From NCBI GenBank assembly GCA_900766135.1, contig CAAFUF010000023.1:226126-290125 (forward strand): a stretch of DNA of 64,000 bases. The letters are read 5' to 3'. The notes beneath the pieces are model-generated. The model did no database searches and was not told the origin of the DNA. It worked only from the letters and a program-made list of their open reading frames with translations. Source of the DNA: Paenibacillaceae bacterium (GTDB lineage Bacteria > Bacillota > Bacilli > Paenibacillales > Paenibacillaceae). The position numbers and the translations under genes are program-made. Below, one piece after another: positions 24,853 to 34,121 of the stretch; the stretch's first letter is position 1; each line of letters starts with the position of its first letter.

Positions 24853-26692
24853 CGATGTATTGGCCTTCTACTGACAAGAGCAGGGGATTATTGGCATAAT
24901 CCGTGATTCCGCCAGGCGTGAGAATGTAGAACCTGCCAGGATTTTGAGGCGCGTTAATCGCTTGCCACTCCGGTGATAATCGGATGCGCAGCTCTCTTCG
25001 ATTCGGCATCTCGGTCGTGTAAGCCCCGGAGAATTCATCCAAATGCATTATATTATCGATCGCTCCGCTAGCTGAATAGGAAAGATCGATGCCTATACTA
25101 CCGGAAACAGGCGCTATATCCTCGCTAAAGGTAATGGCGATGACTCCATCTGCGCTGTACGTGCTGCCGGTTACGGTCGGCGGCGTTTCGTCGAGGGTGA
25201 TCGGCATGTCGATGCTTCCAACTTTGGTATCGTTCTCCCATAACGTAAACGTCAAAGCGACATCGTCGCCGGCCTCCAAACCTTCGGCAGGACTAATTAC
25301 CACACCGAATTGCGATGGGGACACGGTGACCAAATCCGAAGTGGAATCCACGGTAAGGGTAGCGACTTCCGTAGAGGTGGCCGGATCATTGACGGAGAAG
25401 TTTCCTTCTCCCGAATTGTAACTGATCTCCTCGAGCGTTGCGCCGCGCTTGATCTGCAGTAGGCTTTTAATGTTCTGCTTGTTGTAGTCGTAGGACGCGG
25501 GATTCGAAGCGGAAAGGGTTACGTTTTGGTCCATCGTCAGTTTACTGTTGAGCCAAAAAGTCGCCCCCTCGACCAGCGAGAGTTCAAACGTCTGTTCTTG
25601 GACGGTCAACACGATCTCCGCCGAGGCGACCGATACGTTGCCGGCAGAATCTGCCGCATATACCTTGTATGCTCCCGCAGCGAGTTCGGAAGTTGTGATG
25701 TCCACCGAGATATTGGCCGAGGCGATCGTCTTTCGGGCGACGCCTTCCGTGACCAGCGCGTCCAGCGCCGACTTGGTCAGAGGGGTGCTGGAGGCGGGAA
25801 CGAGATAGATATAACCGGCCTCACTGCTCTTGGCGACCAGGACTTGCCCGATCGCAAGAGGCGAAGTGGACACCAGCGTGACCGCCGGGGCGATCGTATC
25901 GGGCTGGCTGTTCCCGCCGCTGTTACTGCCGCTGTTACTGCCACTCCCTGGACTCGGACTCGGGCTGGAAGGCGTGGATGCCGGAGGCGCTGTCACCGGC
26001 TTATCCGGCTCGGCGGGAGGCGTTGGAGGTTCCTGTGACGGCGGTGTTACTCCCTCGTTTTCTTGTTTGATCGTTTCCACGGTTTTCAGGAATTTGCGGG
26101 CCACTTCGGCCACCGCTTGCCGCTCCGCATTTCCGGACGGATTAAACGTACCGTCGCCGTTGCCCGATAACAAGCCTAACTCTACGGCAGCCGCCACCGC
26201 GTCTTTGGCATAGCCGGCAATCGAGGCAGCATCGGAGAATGCGAGGTTGGCTCCTTTGCCGGTGACTTCGAGACCGAGGGCCCGCACGAAAATCACCGCC
26301 ATATCCTGCCGCGACAAATTTTGGCCGTTCCCGAATTGGCCGTTGCCGTAACCGTTGATCAATCCAGCCTGAACGGCGGCTTCAACGGCCGAAAAGGCGT
26401 AATGATCGGTTGGCACATCCGTGAACGTAGCGGATGACGGGGCTTGGCCCGAATCCAGGCCTAACGACCGAGCGAGGATGATGGCGAAATCCTGGCGTTC
26501 GATTTTGCCTGTCGGATTGAATGCGCCGTTTCCTGTTCCGTTAAGGATTCCGGCGTTGACCAGTTCCAGGATGGCGTCTTTCGCGTAGGAACCTTCGATA
26601 TCGGTGAAGGTGGTTGCCGCCTGGGCGGGCAGCGCGACGGCGCTCAGCAGGGCTGCAGTGGTCATTACTTTGGCATATAGTTTTTTGTTCAA
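24842..26692 (-). CDS. SLH-domain cell-surface protein
   Basis: A 616-residue exported protein. The signal peptide is residues 1-25 ('ALLSAVALPAQA'). Three S-layer homology domains follow in residues 28-195 ('FTDIEGSYAKDAI', 'FTDVPTDHYAFSAVEAAV', 'FSDAASIAGYAKDAV'); these anchor proteins to pyruvylated secondary cell-wall polymer. A Pro/Ser/Gly-rich linker (about 215-265) leads to Ig-like or cadherin-like repeats. The central one is about 100 residues and a C-terminal one starts at 'DETPPTVTGSTYS'. No catalytic motif was seen, so it is likely structural or adhesive. The TTG start follows AGGAGG. A long AT-rich leader lies upstream. Confidence 0.9.
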   Translation of the reverse strand: MNKKLYAKVMTTAALLSAVALPAQAATTFTDIEGSYAKDAILELVNAGILNGTGNGAFNPTGKIERQDFAIILARSLGLDSGQAPSSATFTDVPTDHYAFSAVEAAVQAGLINGYGNGQFGNGQNLSRQDMAVIFVRALGLEVTGKGANLAFSDAASIAGYAKDAVAAAVELGLLSGNGDGTFNPSGNAERQAVAEVARKFLKTVETIKQENEGVTPPSQEPPTPPAEPDKPVTAPPASTPSSPSPSPGSGSNSGSNSGGNSQPDTIAPAVTLVSTSPLAIGQVLVAKSSEAGYIYLVPASSTPLTKSALDALVTEGVARKTIASANISVDITTSELAAGAYKVYAADSAGNVSVASAEIVLTVQEQTFELSLVEGATFWLNSKLTMDQNVTLSASNPASYDYNKQNIKSLLQIKRGATLEEISYNSGEGNFSVNDPATSTEVATLTVDSTSDLVTVSPSQFGVVISPAEGLEAGDDVALTFTLWENDTKVGSIDMPITLDETPPTVTGSTYSADGVIAITFSEDIAPVSGSIGIDLSYSASGAIDNIMHLDEFSGAYTTEMPNRRELRIRLSPEWQAINAPQNPGRFYILTPGGITDYANNPLLLSVEGQYIDVP

Positions 26693-26833
26693 ATCGGTGA
26701 ACCTCCTAAACTTTGATAGGGAGGAATAACAAAATCATAGTTTTAGCTACTGCTACTATATAATAAATTTAAATTTATGTAATCAGATTTTTAATAAATT
26801 TTCCAATCCTTGGCCAGCGAGATTTCAGTCACG

Positions 26834-26866
26834 AAAAAAAGCCCCTTCGCCTCGGCGAAAGAGCCT
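26834..26866 (-). terminator. terminator after the SRPBCC gene
   Basis: GGCTCTTTCGCC and GGCGAAGGGGC form the stem on the minus strand, followed by seven T. On the plus strand there is also a weaker T-run. Confidence 0.8.
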
Positions 26867-26886
26867 CTTTTCTTCGCGTCATCGCT

Positions 26887-27363
26887 TTATAAACCTTTCA
26901 TCAGCGCGACATATTCTTCGTACCATTTCTCCCATTCGGCATGGCGAAAGTCCAGGGTGCGATCCTCCAATAATGCCCGGATGACCTCCAGGCAAACATG
27001 CCAGCCCGAAAGATCCTTAGGCGTGTGGTCCGTAAGATGGTAGATTCTTTCGAGGAGAATTAGCCGGCAGCCGTCCGATTCCGGGTACAGTTCAAACCGG
27101 ACTTGATCTTCGCCCCAGGTATACTCCAGAATGGAGTACGGCTTGAGTTCAAGGATCTTCATCTCCTCGAAGCTCCCATCCTGCATATCGAACTTCACCG
27201 CGCCGCCCTCTCGCAGATCATCGATTCGCAATTCGGGAAACCATTTCTTGAGCTTGTCGTTCTCCGTCAACGAGGCCCAGACCTTTTCGACGGGATGCTT
27301 GAGGCGTCGCTCGAAACGGGCCGTGTAGCCCCCGTCCGGGTGGGGGTGTATGACTGCCAGCAT
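26887..27363 (-). CDS. SRPBCC (AHSA1-like) family protein
   Basis: A 158-residue START-like/AHSA1-type protein. 'FERRLKHPVEKVWASLTEND' and 'KLKKWFPELR' are the standard opening, with 'YTWGEDQVRFELYPESDGCRL' in two pieces after it. These proteins form a hydrophobic cavity for small ligands. It is 35 bp downstream of an ArsR-type regulator. This regulator-plus-SRPBCC pairing is very common in Firmicutes, yet its function remains undefined. Confidence 0.9.
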   Translation of the reverse strand: MLAVIHPHPDGGYTARFERRLKHPVEKVWASLTENDKLKKWFPELRIDDLREGGAVKFDMQDGSFEEMKILELKPYSILEYTWGEDQVRFELYPESDGCRLILLERIYHLTDHTPKDLSGWHVCLEVIRALLEDRTLDFRHAEWEKWYEEYVALMKGL

Positions 27364-27397
27364 GCTAGTCCTCCTTTAACTGAGATTATAGCGAGGT

Positions 27398-27712
27398 TTA
27401 CTCGCTTTCTTCGTCCAGATGTTTCTCCAGGTCGTCCAGCTTGTTCGTCCAAAACCGTCGATACGGCTCGAACCAGTCGTCGATGTCTTGAAGGGGCGAC
27501 GGATTCAAGCGGTACCAATGCTGCTTGGCTTCTTTCCGCAAGGTGACGAGTCCGGCTTCGCGCAGCACTCGCAGGTGCTTGGATACGCCGGGTTGGCTTA
27601 ACGGCAGCAATTGAACCAACTCCCCGACGGTCCGTTCCTTCCGGAGCATCAGGTCTAGCATTGTTCTGCGATGAGGTTCCGCCAGAACCTCGAAGAGATG
27701 ATCTGTATTCAT
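27398..27712 (-). CDS. ArsR-family winged-helix regulator
   Basis: A 104-residue regulator with the ArsR/SmtB pattern 'LAEPHRRTMLDLMLRKERTV', 'LLPLSQPGVSKHLRVLREAG', 'RKEAKQHWYRLN'. It lacks the metal-binding ELCVCDL-type cysteines, so metal sensing is unlikely. It is the first gene of a two-gene operon with the SRPBCC protein. It probably represses this operon; no operator dyad was clear upstream. Confidence 0.9.
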   Translation of the reverse strand: MNTDHLFEVLAEPHRRTMLDLMLRKERTVGELVQLLPLSQPGVSKHLRVLREAGLVTLRKEAKQHWYRLNPSPLQDIDDWFEPYRRFWTNKLDDLEKHLDEESE

Positions 27713-27764
27713 ATCGACATATTACCCAATGGTTATATTTCTGTCAAGTTATGCGTAAGTCCGA

Positions 27765-27797
27765 GAAAAGGCTGCCCGATGCAATCCGGACAGCCTG
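27765..27797 (-). terminator. terminator after the malic enzyme operon
   Basis: AGGCTGTCCG and CGGGCAGCCT form the stem on the minus strand (27769-27796), followed by TTTTCT. Confidence 0.75.
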
Positions 27798-27850
27798 AAA
27801 CAAGTCTCCTTATTTAAGATAACCGCTAAACGGACTTTAATGCCGCCGTT

Positions 27851-29254
27851 TCACCGGAAATCCGGCGGGATGCGCCGGGCCACGCCGGTGGCAATGGCTG
27901 CATCGATGACGGCTTTACGCACGAGCGGAACGACCTGATCATTAAAAATACTCGGGATGATATACTGCTCGTTCCGCTCCTCGTCGGTGACGGCAGAGGC
28001 GATGGCCTCCGCGGCGGCCAGCTTCATCGCTTCGTTGACCACGCGCGCCCGGCAATCCAGCGCTCCGCGGAACACGCCGGGGAACACGAGCACGTTGTTG
28101 ATCTGGTTCGGGTAATCGCTCCGGCCGGTCGCAAACACGGCGGCGTGCGCCAAGCCCACTTCGGGATCCACTTCAGGCTGCGGGTTGGCGAGCGCAAACA
28201 CGATCGGCTGCTCGTTCATCGTCCGCAAATGTTCGCCGGTCAGCAGGCCACCTGCCGAGACGCCGATAAACACATCGGCACCGGGCAGGACGTCCTGCAG
28301 CGAACCGGGTTGGCTTTCCACCTGCGGCTGCTCCGCCAACCATTGCCACATCGGGTGGCGGTACGTTCCGCCGCGGACGATCGCCCCCTCCTTGTCCACC
28401 GGAGCGAGCTTCGTCACGCCGGCGGCGAGCAGCATTTTACAAATGGAGACGCCAGCTGCGCCAACGCCGCTCACCACGACCCGCACCTCAGATATTGGTT
28501 TGCCAACGACCTTCAGCGCGTTGATCAACCCCGCGATGACGACAACCGCCGTTCCGTGTTGATCGTCATGGAAGACCGGGATGTCCAGTTCTTCGGCCAG
28601 CCTCTGCTCGATTTCGAAGCATCTCGGCGAGCTGATGTCCTCCAGATTGATCCCGCCAAAAATCGGGCTTACCGCTTTGATCGTCCGAATGATCTCCTCC
28701 GTATCGCTCGTATCGAGGCAGATCGGAAACGCATCCACCCCGGCGAGCTGCTTGAACAGCATCGCCTTGCCTTCCATGACCGGCGCCGCGGCGTACGGAC
28801 CGATATCCCCGAGCCCCAGCACGGCGGTGCCGTCTGTGATGACCGCCACGGTGTTGCGTTTGATCGTCAGCGAAAACGCTTTGTTCCGGCTCTCGTGGAT
28901 TGCCGTGCAGACTTTCGCGACCCCAGGCGTGTACACCTGCGACAGATCGTCGCGGTTACGGATCGGCATCGTCGGCTCCACCGTGATTTTGCCGCCCAGA
29001 TGCATCAGAAACGTGCGATCGGAGACGTTGATCAACCGGACGCCATGCAGCTTGCGCAGCGCCTTAACGAAATCCGTTTCGTCCCGGTCGCCCGTATCGA
29101 CGGTAATGTCGCGTACCGAGGAGCCTTTGGCCGAAGAGATGACATCGATCGATGTAATGTCGCCCCCGGCACCGCTTACCGCAGCGGCGACATCGCCGAA
29201 GCTGGCCTGCTTATGGTCAAGCTCCAACCGGATGATAATTAATGTACGTGCCAT
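27851..29254 (-). CDS. NAD(P)-dependent malic enzyme with N-terminal ACT domain
   Basis: A 467-residue enzyme that decarboxylates malate to pyruvate. The first 80 residues form an ACT domain ('LIIIRLELDHKQASFGDVAA'), a small-ligand regulatory module found in Bacillales malic enzymes of the YtsJ/MaeA group. The catalytic part holds 'QVYTPGVAKVC' with the catalytic Tyr, 'VITDGTAVLGLGDIGP', metal-ligand 'HDDQHGTAVVV' and nucleotide-binding 'VSGVGAAGVSICKMLL'. It is separated by only 3 bp from the glutamate dehydrogenase gene upstream, so carbon from glutamate can be funnelled through the TCA cycle to pyruvate by one transcript. Confidence 0.93.
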   Translation of the reverse strand: MARTLIIIRLELDHKQASFGDVAAAVSGAGGDITSIDVISSAKGSSVRDITVDTGDRDETDFVKALRKLHGVRLINVSDRTFLMHLGGKITVEPTMPIRNRDDLSQVYTPGVAKVCTAIHESRNKAFSLTIKRNTVAVITDGTAVLGLGDIGPYAAAPVMEGKAMLFKQLAGVDAFPICLDTSDTEEIIRTIKAVSPIFGGINLEDISSPRCFEIEQRLAEELDIPVFHDDQHGTAVVVIAGLINALKVVGKPISEVRVVVSGVGAAGVSICKMLLAAGVTKLAPVDKEGAIVRGGTYRHPMWQWLAEQPQVESQPGSLQDVLPGADVFIGVSAGGLLTGEHLRTMNEQPIVFALANPQPEVDPEVGLAHAAVFATGRSDYPNQINNVLVFPGVFRGALDCRARVVNEAMKLAAAEAIASAVTDEERNEQYIIPSIFNDQVVPLVRKAVIDAAIATGVARRIPPDFR

Positions 29255-29257
29255 TGT

Positions 29258-30526
29258 TTAAACCCACCCCCGCCATTTTACCGCTTCGGTCATCCGCTTC
29301 AGCCCGACGATATACGCAGCCAGACGCATGTTCACGCGGCGCGTCGCCGAGGTCTGATAGACCTTGTGAAAAGCGTCCACCAGCAGCTGCTCCAGCTTCG
29401 CGTTCACTTCCTCCAGCGGCCAGTAGTATCCTTGATTATTTTGCACCCATTCAAAATAGGATACGACCACGCCGCCCGCACTCGCTAGGACATCCGGCAC
29501 AATCAGGATCCCGCGCTTGGACAAAATTTCAGTCGCCGCATAAGTCGTTGGCCCGTTGGCCGCCTCGACGATTAGCTTTGCTTGGATGTCCGGCGCATTT
29601 TGCTCGGTGAGTTGATTTTCGATCGCCGCCGGCACGAGGATATCGCATTCTTTCACGAGCAGTTCCGGATTCGTGATCCGGTTGGGGTAGAGGTGCGTCA
29701 CGGCGCCAAAAGAATCGCGGCGGTCCAGCAGCTCCAGGATATCGAGCCCGTTCGGATCGTACAGCGCGCCGCGCGCGTCGGCAATGCCAACGATGACGGC
29801 CCCGGCGTCATGCAGGAACTTCGCCAGGTAGCTGCCGGCGTTGCCAAAGCCCTGAATGATGACCCGCGAGCCTTCCACCGCCATGCCGGCCATCTTCGCA
29901 GCTTCCTTCAGCACGATCGTGACGCCGAGGGCCGTCGACGATTCCCGGCCGTAGGAGCCGCCGAGCACCAGCGGTTTGCCGGTGATGAAACTGGGCGAGT
30001 CGAATTCGCGAATTCGGCTGTACTCGTCCATCATCCAGGCCATCACCTGCGAGTTGGTGTACACGTCAGGCGCCGGAATATCCTTGGTCGGCCCGACCAT
30101 TTGGCTGATTGCCCGGACGTACCCGCGGCTTAAGGCCTCCAGCTCCCGCATCGACATCGTCCGCGGATCGCAAGCGATCCCGCCTTTGCCGCCGCCGTAG
30201 GGCAGCGATACGATGCCGCATTTGATGCTCATCCACATCGACAAGGCCTTCACTTCCTCGGCCGTGACGTCGGGGTGGAATCGCACGCCGCCTTTGGTCG
30301 GCCCGATCGCGTCGTTATGCTGGGCACGGTATCCGGTAAAGACTTGGACGGAGCCGTCGTCCATCTTTACCGGAATCCGCACGGTCAGCATCCGCAGCGG
30401 CTCCTTGAGCAAGTCGTACACCGCCGGCGGCTCGTTCATCGTCTCGAGCGCCAACCGGATGACCTGCTGGGTGCCGGTCAATACGTCCGTATTTTCCGAA
30501 AGTTTTCGTTTCCCGTTCATAATCAT
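29258..30526 (-). CDS. glutamate dehydrogenase (Glu/Leu/Phe/Val dehydrogenase family)
   Basis: A 422-residue enzyme interconverting glutamate and 2-oxoglutarate. The catalytic lysine lies in 'SLPYGGGKGGI' and the nucleotide-binding loop is 'IIQGFGNAGSYLAKFL'. Length and sequence match RocG/GudB of Bacillus. Together with the P5C dehydrogenase and proline dehydrogenase genes about 1 kb upstream, it completes proline to 2-oxoglutarate catabolism. The start at 30526 follows GAAGGG. RocG and GudB cannot be told apart here. Confidence 0.93.
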   Translation of the reverse strand: MIMNGKRKLSENTDVLTGTQQVIRLALETMNEPPAVYDLLKEPLRMLTVRIPVKMDDGSVQVFTGYRAQHNDAIGPTKGGVRFHPDVTAEEVKALSMWMSIKCGIVSLPYGGGKGGIACDPRTMSMRELEALSRGYVRAISQMVGPTKDIPAPDVYTNSQVMAWMMDEYSRIREFDSPSFITGKPLVLGGSYGRESSTALGVTIVLKEAAKMAGMAVEGSRVIIQGFGNAGSYLAKFLHDAGAVIVGIADARGALYDPNGLDILELLDRRDSFGAVTHLYPNRITNPELLVKECDILVPAAIENQLTEQNAPDIQAKLIVEAANGPTTYAATEILSKRGILIVPDVLASAGGVVVSYFEWVQNNQGYYWPLEEVNAKLEQLLVDAFHKVYQTSATRRVNMRLAAYIVGLKRMTEAVKWRGWV

Positions 30527-30680
30527 GGGTTACCCTTCTTCCGTCCCGTTTTGGGAAAATTGTTAAATGGTTCCACAAAAACTGATCCATCTAATATGAA
30601 GCAGGCCTGAGAGCTACCGAGCCCCAATAAAGGCATCCGGGGGACGCTTAGCTTTCACGCTTGCGTCAAATGCCCAGATC

Positions 30681-30930
30681 AACAAATTCGCTACCGTAGC
30701 TCTAACGCTTGTCGCATCACGACAAACTTGCCGCTGTAGCTCTAATGCTCGTTGCAATGCCTAGTCAACTAACTCGCTGCCATAGATCTGGCAGCACAAT
30801 GCTTGGTTCAACCAACCTGCCGCCATGCTCTAACGCTCGTCGCCTAGACCAACAAACCCGCCGCCGTAGCTCTAACGCTTGTCACAAACCTTAAACCGGC
30901 TAAAATTGCCCTTTTGCGATTCTAACGCTG
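30681..30930. repeat. degenerate tandem repeat with core TCTAACGCT, period 40-50 bp
   Basis: Core TCTAA(C/T)GCT occurs at 30701, 30741, 30829, 30871 and 30921, with a decayed copy near 30785. The consensus unit resembles AACAAACTCGCCGCCGTAG followed by the core. A related core (CTAACGCTTGCCGC) is at 3479-3492, upstream of the other copy of the 85-bp element. Confidence 0.7.
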
Positions 30931-30981
30931 ATCACGGAGCTTATTGCTCCAGTTTGTAGGTGAAATAAGGTGTTTTCGTTA

Positions 30982-31066
30982 AAATAGCGTGTCTCAGTGT
31001 CGTTAGAATTTTAGTCGCACCGAAAATGCCACAATAGCGTTCCTCATCAGCGTTAGAGCAGGGGGC
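30982..31066. repeat. dispersed 85-bp repeat element, copy B
   Basis: It aligns base for base with 3590-3674. AATAGCG begins each subunit (30983 and 31033, again 50 bp apart), and the ends are GTCGTTAGAATTT and GCGTTAGAGCA. At both loci it follows TCTAACGCT-type repeats, so the whole arrangement is duplicated. Confidence 0.75.
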
Positions 31067-31088
31067 GGCTGAGCAACGAAACAATCAG

Positions 31089-31390
31089 CGATCAGTAACC
31101 AAGCGAACAAGGTGCACTCAGCCCAACAATCCGCAATCAAGTGAGCAAGGTGCACCCAGCCCGACGATCCGCGACCAAGCCAGCAAAGAGCACCCAGCCC
31201 AGCGATCAGTAACCAAGCGAGCAAGGTACCCCAACTCAGCAACCAGGCTAGCGAGCTTGTGTCTACTCGGCCCAGCAACCAGCGACCAAACGACCGAGCT
31301 AGCAAGGAGCACCCAGTGATCCGTAACCATGTGAGCAAGGTGCACCCTGCGAGCGGAGTCCACCCGGCCCAGCAACCGGCACCATGGCGC
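31089..31390. repeat. 38-bp tandem repeat array
   Basis: Units beginning CGATC/CAATC at 31089, 31127, 31165 and 31203 are spaced by exactly 38 bp. Each contains AACCAAGCGAGCAAGGTGCA and a CCCAGCCC-like end. Copies beyond 31240 are decayed. 38 is not a multiple of three, so the array is not a repeated protein domain. Confidence 0.8.
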
Positions 31391-31492
31391 CCCAACCAGC
31401 AACGATAAAACCAGCTACCACGCGATCGCGCAACTATATGCGTTCATGCGGGCGATAGGAATCCCTATGAGAGCCGGGTAGTTCAACGCTTC

Positions 31493-33064
31493 TTACACTT
31501 TCCGCGAAGTCAGCTTGGCTTGGGTGAACAGCAGCAGGTAGTCGTACCCGCCAGCTTTCGAGTCGGTTCCCGACAGGTTAAACCCGCCGAACGGGTGGGC
31601 GCCGACCAACGCTCCGGTGCATTTGCGGTTGATGTACAGGTTGCCGCAGTGCATCGTTTCCAGCGCTTCGCCAATCCGATCTTCCTCCCGGGAAAAGAAC
31701 GCCCCCGTCAGCCCAAACTCGGTGTCGTTATACATCGCGATCGCCTCACGCCAATCCTTCGCTTTGCCGATGGCCAGCACCGGCCCGAAAATTTCCTCCT
31801 GCATGATACGGGCCTTCCCGTCAACGCCGGCGAAAACGGTGGGTTCTATATAATAACCGTTGCCCTCGGCCCGCCGTCCGCCGGTGAGCAGCTGCCCTTC
31901 CTGGTTGCCGATCTCGATGTAATCGAGAATTTTGCGGAAGGAAGCCTCGTCGATCACCGGCCCCACTGCCTTGTTGTGCTCGGGGAGGCCAACCTCCAGT
32001 TGCTTCGTTAAATGCACGACTTTCTCCACTACTTCATCGTAGACGGACTCCACGATCAACGCGCGTGATCCGGCGGAGCATTTTTGCCCCTGGTAGCCAA
32101 AAGCCGAGGCCACGATGGCCTGCGCAGCCGCGTCCAGGTCCGCAGTTTCGTCAACGACGATGCCGTCTTTGCCGCCCATTTCGGCGACGAGCCGTTTGAT
32201 CCAGATTTGCCCTGGCGCCGGATCGGCCGCGAGCTTGCTGATGCGCAGCCCGATCTCCTTCGAGCCGGTGAAGCTGACAAACCGGGTTTTCGGGTGCGTA
32301 GTCAGGTAATCGCCGACCTCGGCGCCGCTGCCCGGAATGAAGTTCAGCACCCCGGCCGGTAGGCCGACCTCTTCCATCAGCGCAGCGAACTTGGCGGCAA
32401 TGACCGGCGTGTTGGAGGCGGGCTTGAGCAGCACGGTATTCCCGGCAACGATCGCTGCTGAAGTCATGCCGACGCAGATCGCCAACGGGAAATTCCATGG
32501 AGGGATGATGACGCCGACACCCAGCGGGATGTAGGTCAATCGGTTTTGCTCCCCGGGGACCGGAGTCAGCGGCATCGTTTCGTTGATCTCGCTCAGGCGG
32601 ATCATTTCCCGTGCGTAGAAATTCAGGAAATCGATCGCTTCCGCCGTATCGGCGTCGGCCTCCGCGTAGTTCTTGCCCGCTTCGAGCACCATCATGGCGG
32701 AGAACTCATGCTTCCGTTCGGTCATAAGCCCGGCGGCCTTCAGCAGGTACTGCGCGCGTTCGCGGGGCGGGACTTTTTTCCACGATTCAAATGCCTCGAG
32801 CGCCGCCTGCATGGCTTGTTCCGCCAACTCCCGATCGGCTTTGCTGACCCACCCGATCGTTTCATCGAGGTTACCGGGGTTGATCGAGTGAATTTTTGCA
32901 TCCGTAAAAATATCCCTGCCGCCGATCTTCAAAGGAATCTCCCGACCCAGCTCTTCTGACTTCACGCGTGCGATCGCGGCTTCCATCGCCTGTCGGGCCG
33001 ACTCCTGTCGAAAGTCGGTAAACGGTTCGTTGCGAAAAGCATCCAATTTAGCCGTTGTGCTCAT
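31493..33064 (-). CDS. rocA: 1-pyrroline-5-carboxylate dehydrogenase
   Basis: A 523-residue aldehyde dehydrogenase that oxidises glutamate-gamma-semialdehyde to glutamate. The catalytic residues are Cys329 in 'GYQGQKCSAGSR', Glu295 in 'LVAEMGGKDG' and Asn191 in 'IPPWNFPLA'. The length and N-terminal 'NEPFTDF' match RocA/PutC of Bacillales (about 515). AAGGAG precedes the ATG. It follows the proline dehydrogenase gene by 31 bp, so proline oxidation to glutamate is encoded as one operon. The symbol putC would be equally valid. Confidence 0.95.
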   Translation of the reverse strand: MSTTAKLDAFRNEPFTDFRQESARQAMEAAIARVKSEELGREIPLKIGGRDIFTDAKIHSINPGNLDETIGWVSKADRELAEQAMQAALEAFESWKKVPPRERAQYLLKAAGLMTERKHEFSAMMVLEAGKNYAEADADTAEAIDFLNFYAREMIRLSEINETMPLTPVPGEQNRLTYIPLGVGVIIPPWNFPLAICVGMTSAAIVAGNTVLLKPASNTPVIAAKFAALMEEVGLPAGVLNFIPGSGAEVGDYLTTHPKTRFVSFTGSKEIGLRISKLAADPAPGQIWIKRLVAEMGGKDGIVVDETADLDAAAQAIVASAFGYQGQKCSAGSRALIVESVYDEVVEKVVHLTKQLEVGLPEHNKAVGPVIDEASFRKILDYIEIGNQEGQLLTGGRRAEGNGYYIEPTVFAGVDGKARIMQEEIFGPVLAIGKAKDWREAIAMYNDTEFGLTGAFFSREEDRIGEALETMHCGNLYINRKCTGALVGAHPFGGFNLSGTDSKAGGYDYLLLFTQAKLTSRKV

Positions 33065-33095
33065 GGGGCTGCTCCTTTACGAATGGATTTTTGAA

Positions 33096-34010
33096 TTATT
33101 TAAATAAGTTCTTCAATACAAACCACACGTTAGCGGGACGCTCGGCGAGGCGGCGCATAAAGTAACCAAACCAGTCGCTGCCAAAAGGGACGTACACCCG
33201 CACCTTGTAGCCTTCGCGAACGAGCGCAAGCTGCAAATCCTCGCGAATGCCGTATAACATTTGAAATTCGTAGCGGTCTGGCGGAACCGCCAATTCTGGG
33301 ATCGTTTGCTTGGCATAGTCGATGATCTGGGAGTCATGGGTCGCAATGGCGGCATAACCGCCGTTCTTGAGGTGGGCAGAGATGAGGCGTTTAAAATTCT
33401 CGTCGACATCCGGCTTGGCCGGATAAGCGACTTTGGGCGATTCCTTGTAGGCGCCTTTGACAAGGCGAAGGTTCGGTTTCAGAGCCTTGAGCGCTTCTAC
33501 GTCGTCTAGGGAGCGATATAGGTAAGCTTGGATGACGATGCCCACGTTGTCGATTTGCTCGCGCAGCCGTTTGTAGAGGGAGATCGTTTTTTCGCACTGG
33601 GCAAAATCCTCCATATCGATGCGCACGAACAAGCCGTGCATCCGGGCCCGGTTCAGGATCGTGGTCAGGTTGCTCAAACAGACCTGTTCACTGATTCCAA
33701 GCCCCAGCGATGTGAGCTTCAGCGACAGATTGGCTTTCACTCCGGCTTCGGCGATAGCGTCCAGCGTCTTGAGGCACATCCGCGTAGACAGTTCAGCTTC
33801 GGCTTCCGTGGAGACGAATTCGCCGAGATGGTCGAGGGTGGCTTCCCGGCCGGTCGCATTTAACGCGCGAACGGCATTAATAGCACCTTCGATGGTCTCC
33901 CCGGCCACAAACCGGCCGGCGCCGAAGCGAAGTCCATATCGGCGGGCCATTCGGCCAACGGATTGGCTTTTGGCGAAGGATTGAAACAGAGTTCGGAGTA
34001 ACGCATCCAT
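33096..34010 (-). CDS. putB: proline dehydrogenase
   Basis: A 305-residue FAD-dependent TIM-barrel enzyme that oxidises proline to 1-pyrroline-5-carboxylate at the membrane surface. 'LRLVKGAYKES', 'AIATHDSQII' and 'YEFQMLYGIRE' are the conserved flavin and substrate motifs. It is monofunctional, like PutB/FadM of Bacillus, with the second step encoded by rocA directly downstream. The ATG at 34010 lies about 10 bases after AAAAGG; the frame is open upstream into the promoter. A well-formed sigma-A promoter lies at 34047-34075. Confidence 0.93.
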   Translation of the reverse strand: MDALLRTLFQSFAKSQSVGRMARRYGLRFGAGRFVAGETIEGAINAVRALNATGREATLDHLGEFVSTEAEAELSTRMCLKTLDAIAEAGVKANLSLKLTSLGLGISEQVCLSNLTTILNRARMHGLFVRIDMEDFAQCEKTISLYKRLREQIDNVGIVIQAYLYRSLDDVEALKALKPNLRLVKGAYKESPKVAYPAKPDVDENFKRLISAHLKNGGYAAIATHDSQIIDYAKQTIPELAVPPDRYEFQMLYGIREDLQLALVREGYKVRVYVPFGSDWFGYFMRRLAERPANVWFVLKNLFK

Positions 34011-34035
34011 AGGCATCCATCCTTTTCCATTTCTC

Positions 34036-34056
34036 ATTGTACACAAAATATACAAT
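34036..34056. promoter_or_regulatory. inverted repeat ATTGTA-N9-TACAAT over the putB -10 region
   Basis: Perfect 6-bp arms at 34036-34041 and 34051-34056 overlap and flank the -10 box of the putB promoter, a suitable place for repressor binding. No regulator is assigned. Confidence 0.45.
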
Positions 34057-34075
34057 ATTTTAGATTTTTGAACAA
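34047..34075 (-). promoter_or_regulatory. sigma-A promoter of putB-rocA
   Basis: On the minus strand TTGTTC (34075-34070) and TATATT (34052-34047) are spaced by exactly 17 bp. The transcript would start about 30 bp before the putB ATG. No -24/-12 element is visible here, so sigma-54 control of putB is not supported. Confidence 0.6.
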
Positions 34076-34121
34076 TATAAATTGAAAAAATGAACAAAAA
34101 AGTTTTTAAGTAATGATAAAG

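Larger units (their letters stand above)
30527..31492. other. 966-bp intergenic region made mostly of repeats
   Basis: Between the glutamate dehydrogenase and P5C dehydrogenase genes. It contains three successive repeat arrays (30690-30930, 30982-31066, 31089-31390) and no supportable gene. Open frames inside it, such as a 130-codon minus-strand frame, are low-complexity translations of the 38-bp repeat. Confidence 0.7.

Noticed and set aside
31003..31395. 130-codon minus-strand open frame rich in Trp, Leu and Ala
   Set aside because: It lies within the 38-bp tandem array; the period is not a multiple of three, there is no good binding site, and the composition is that of the repeat.
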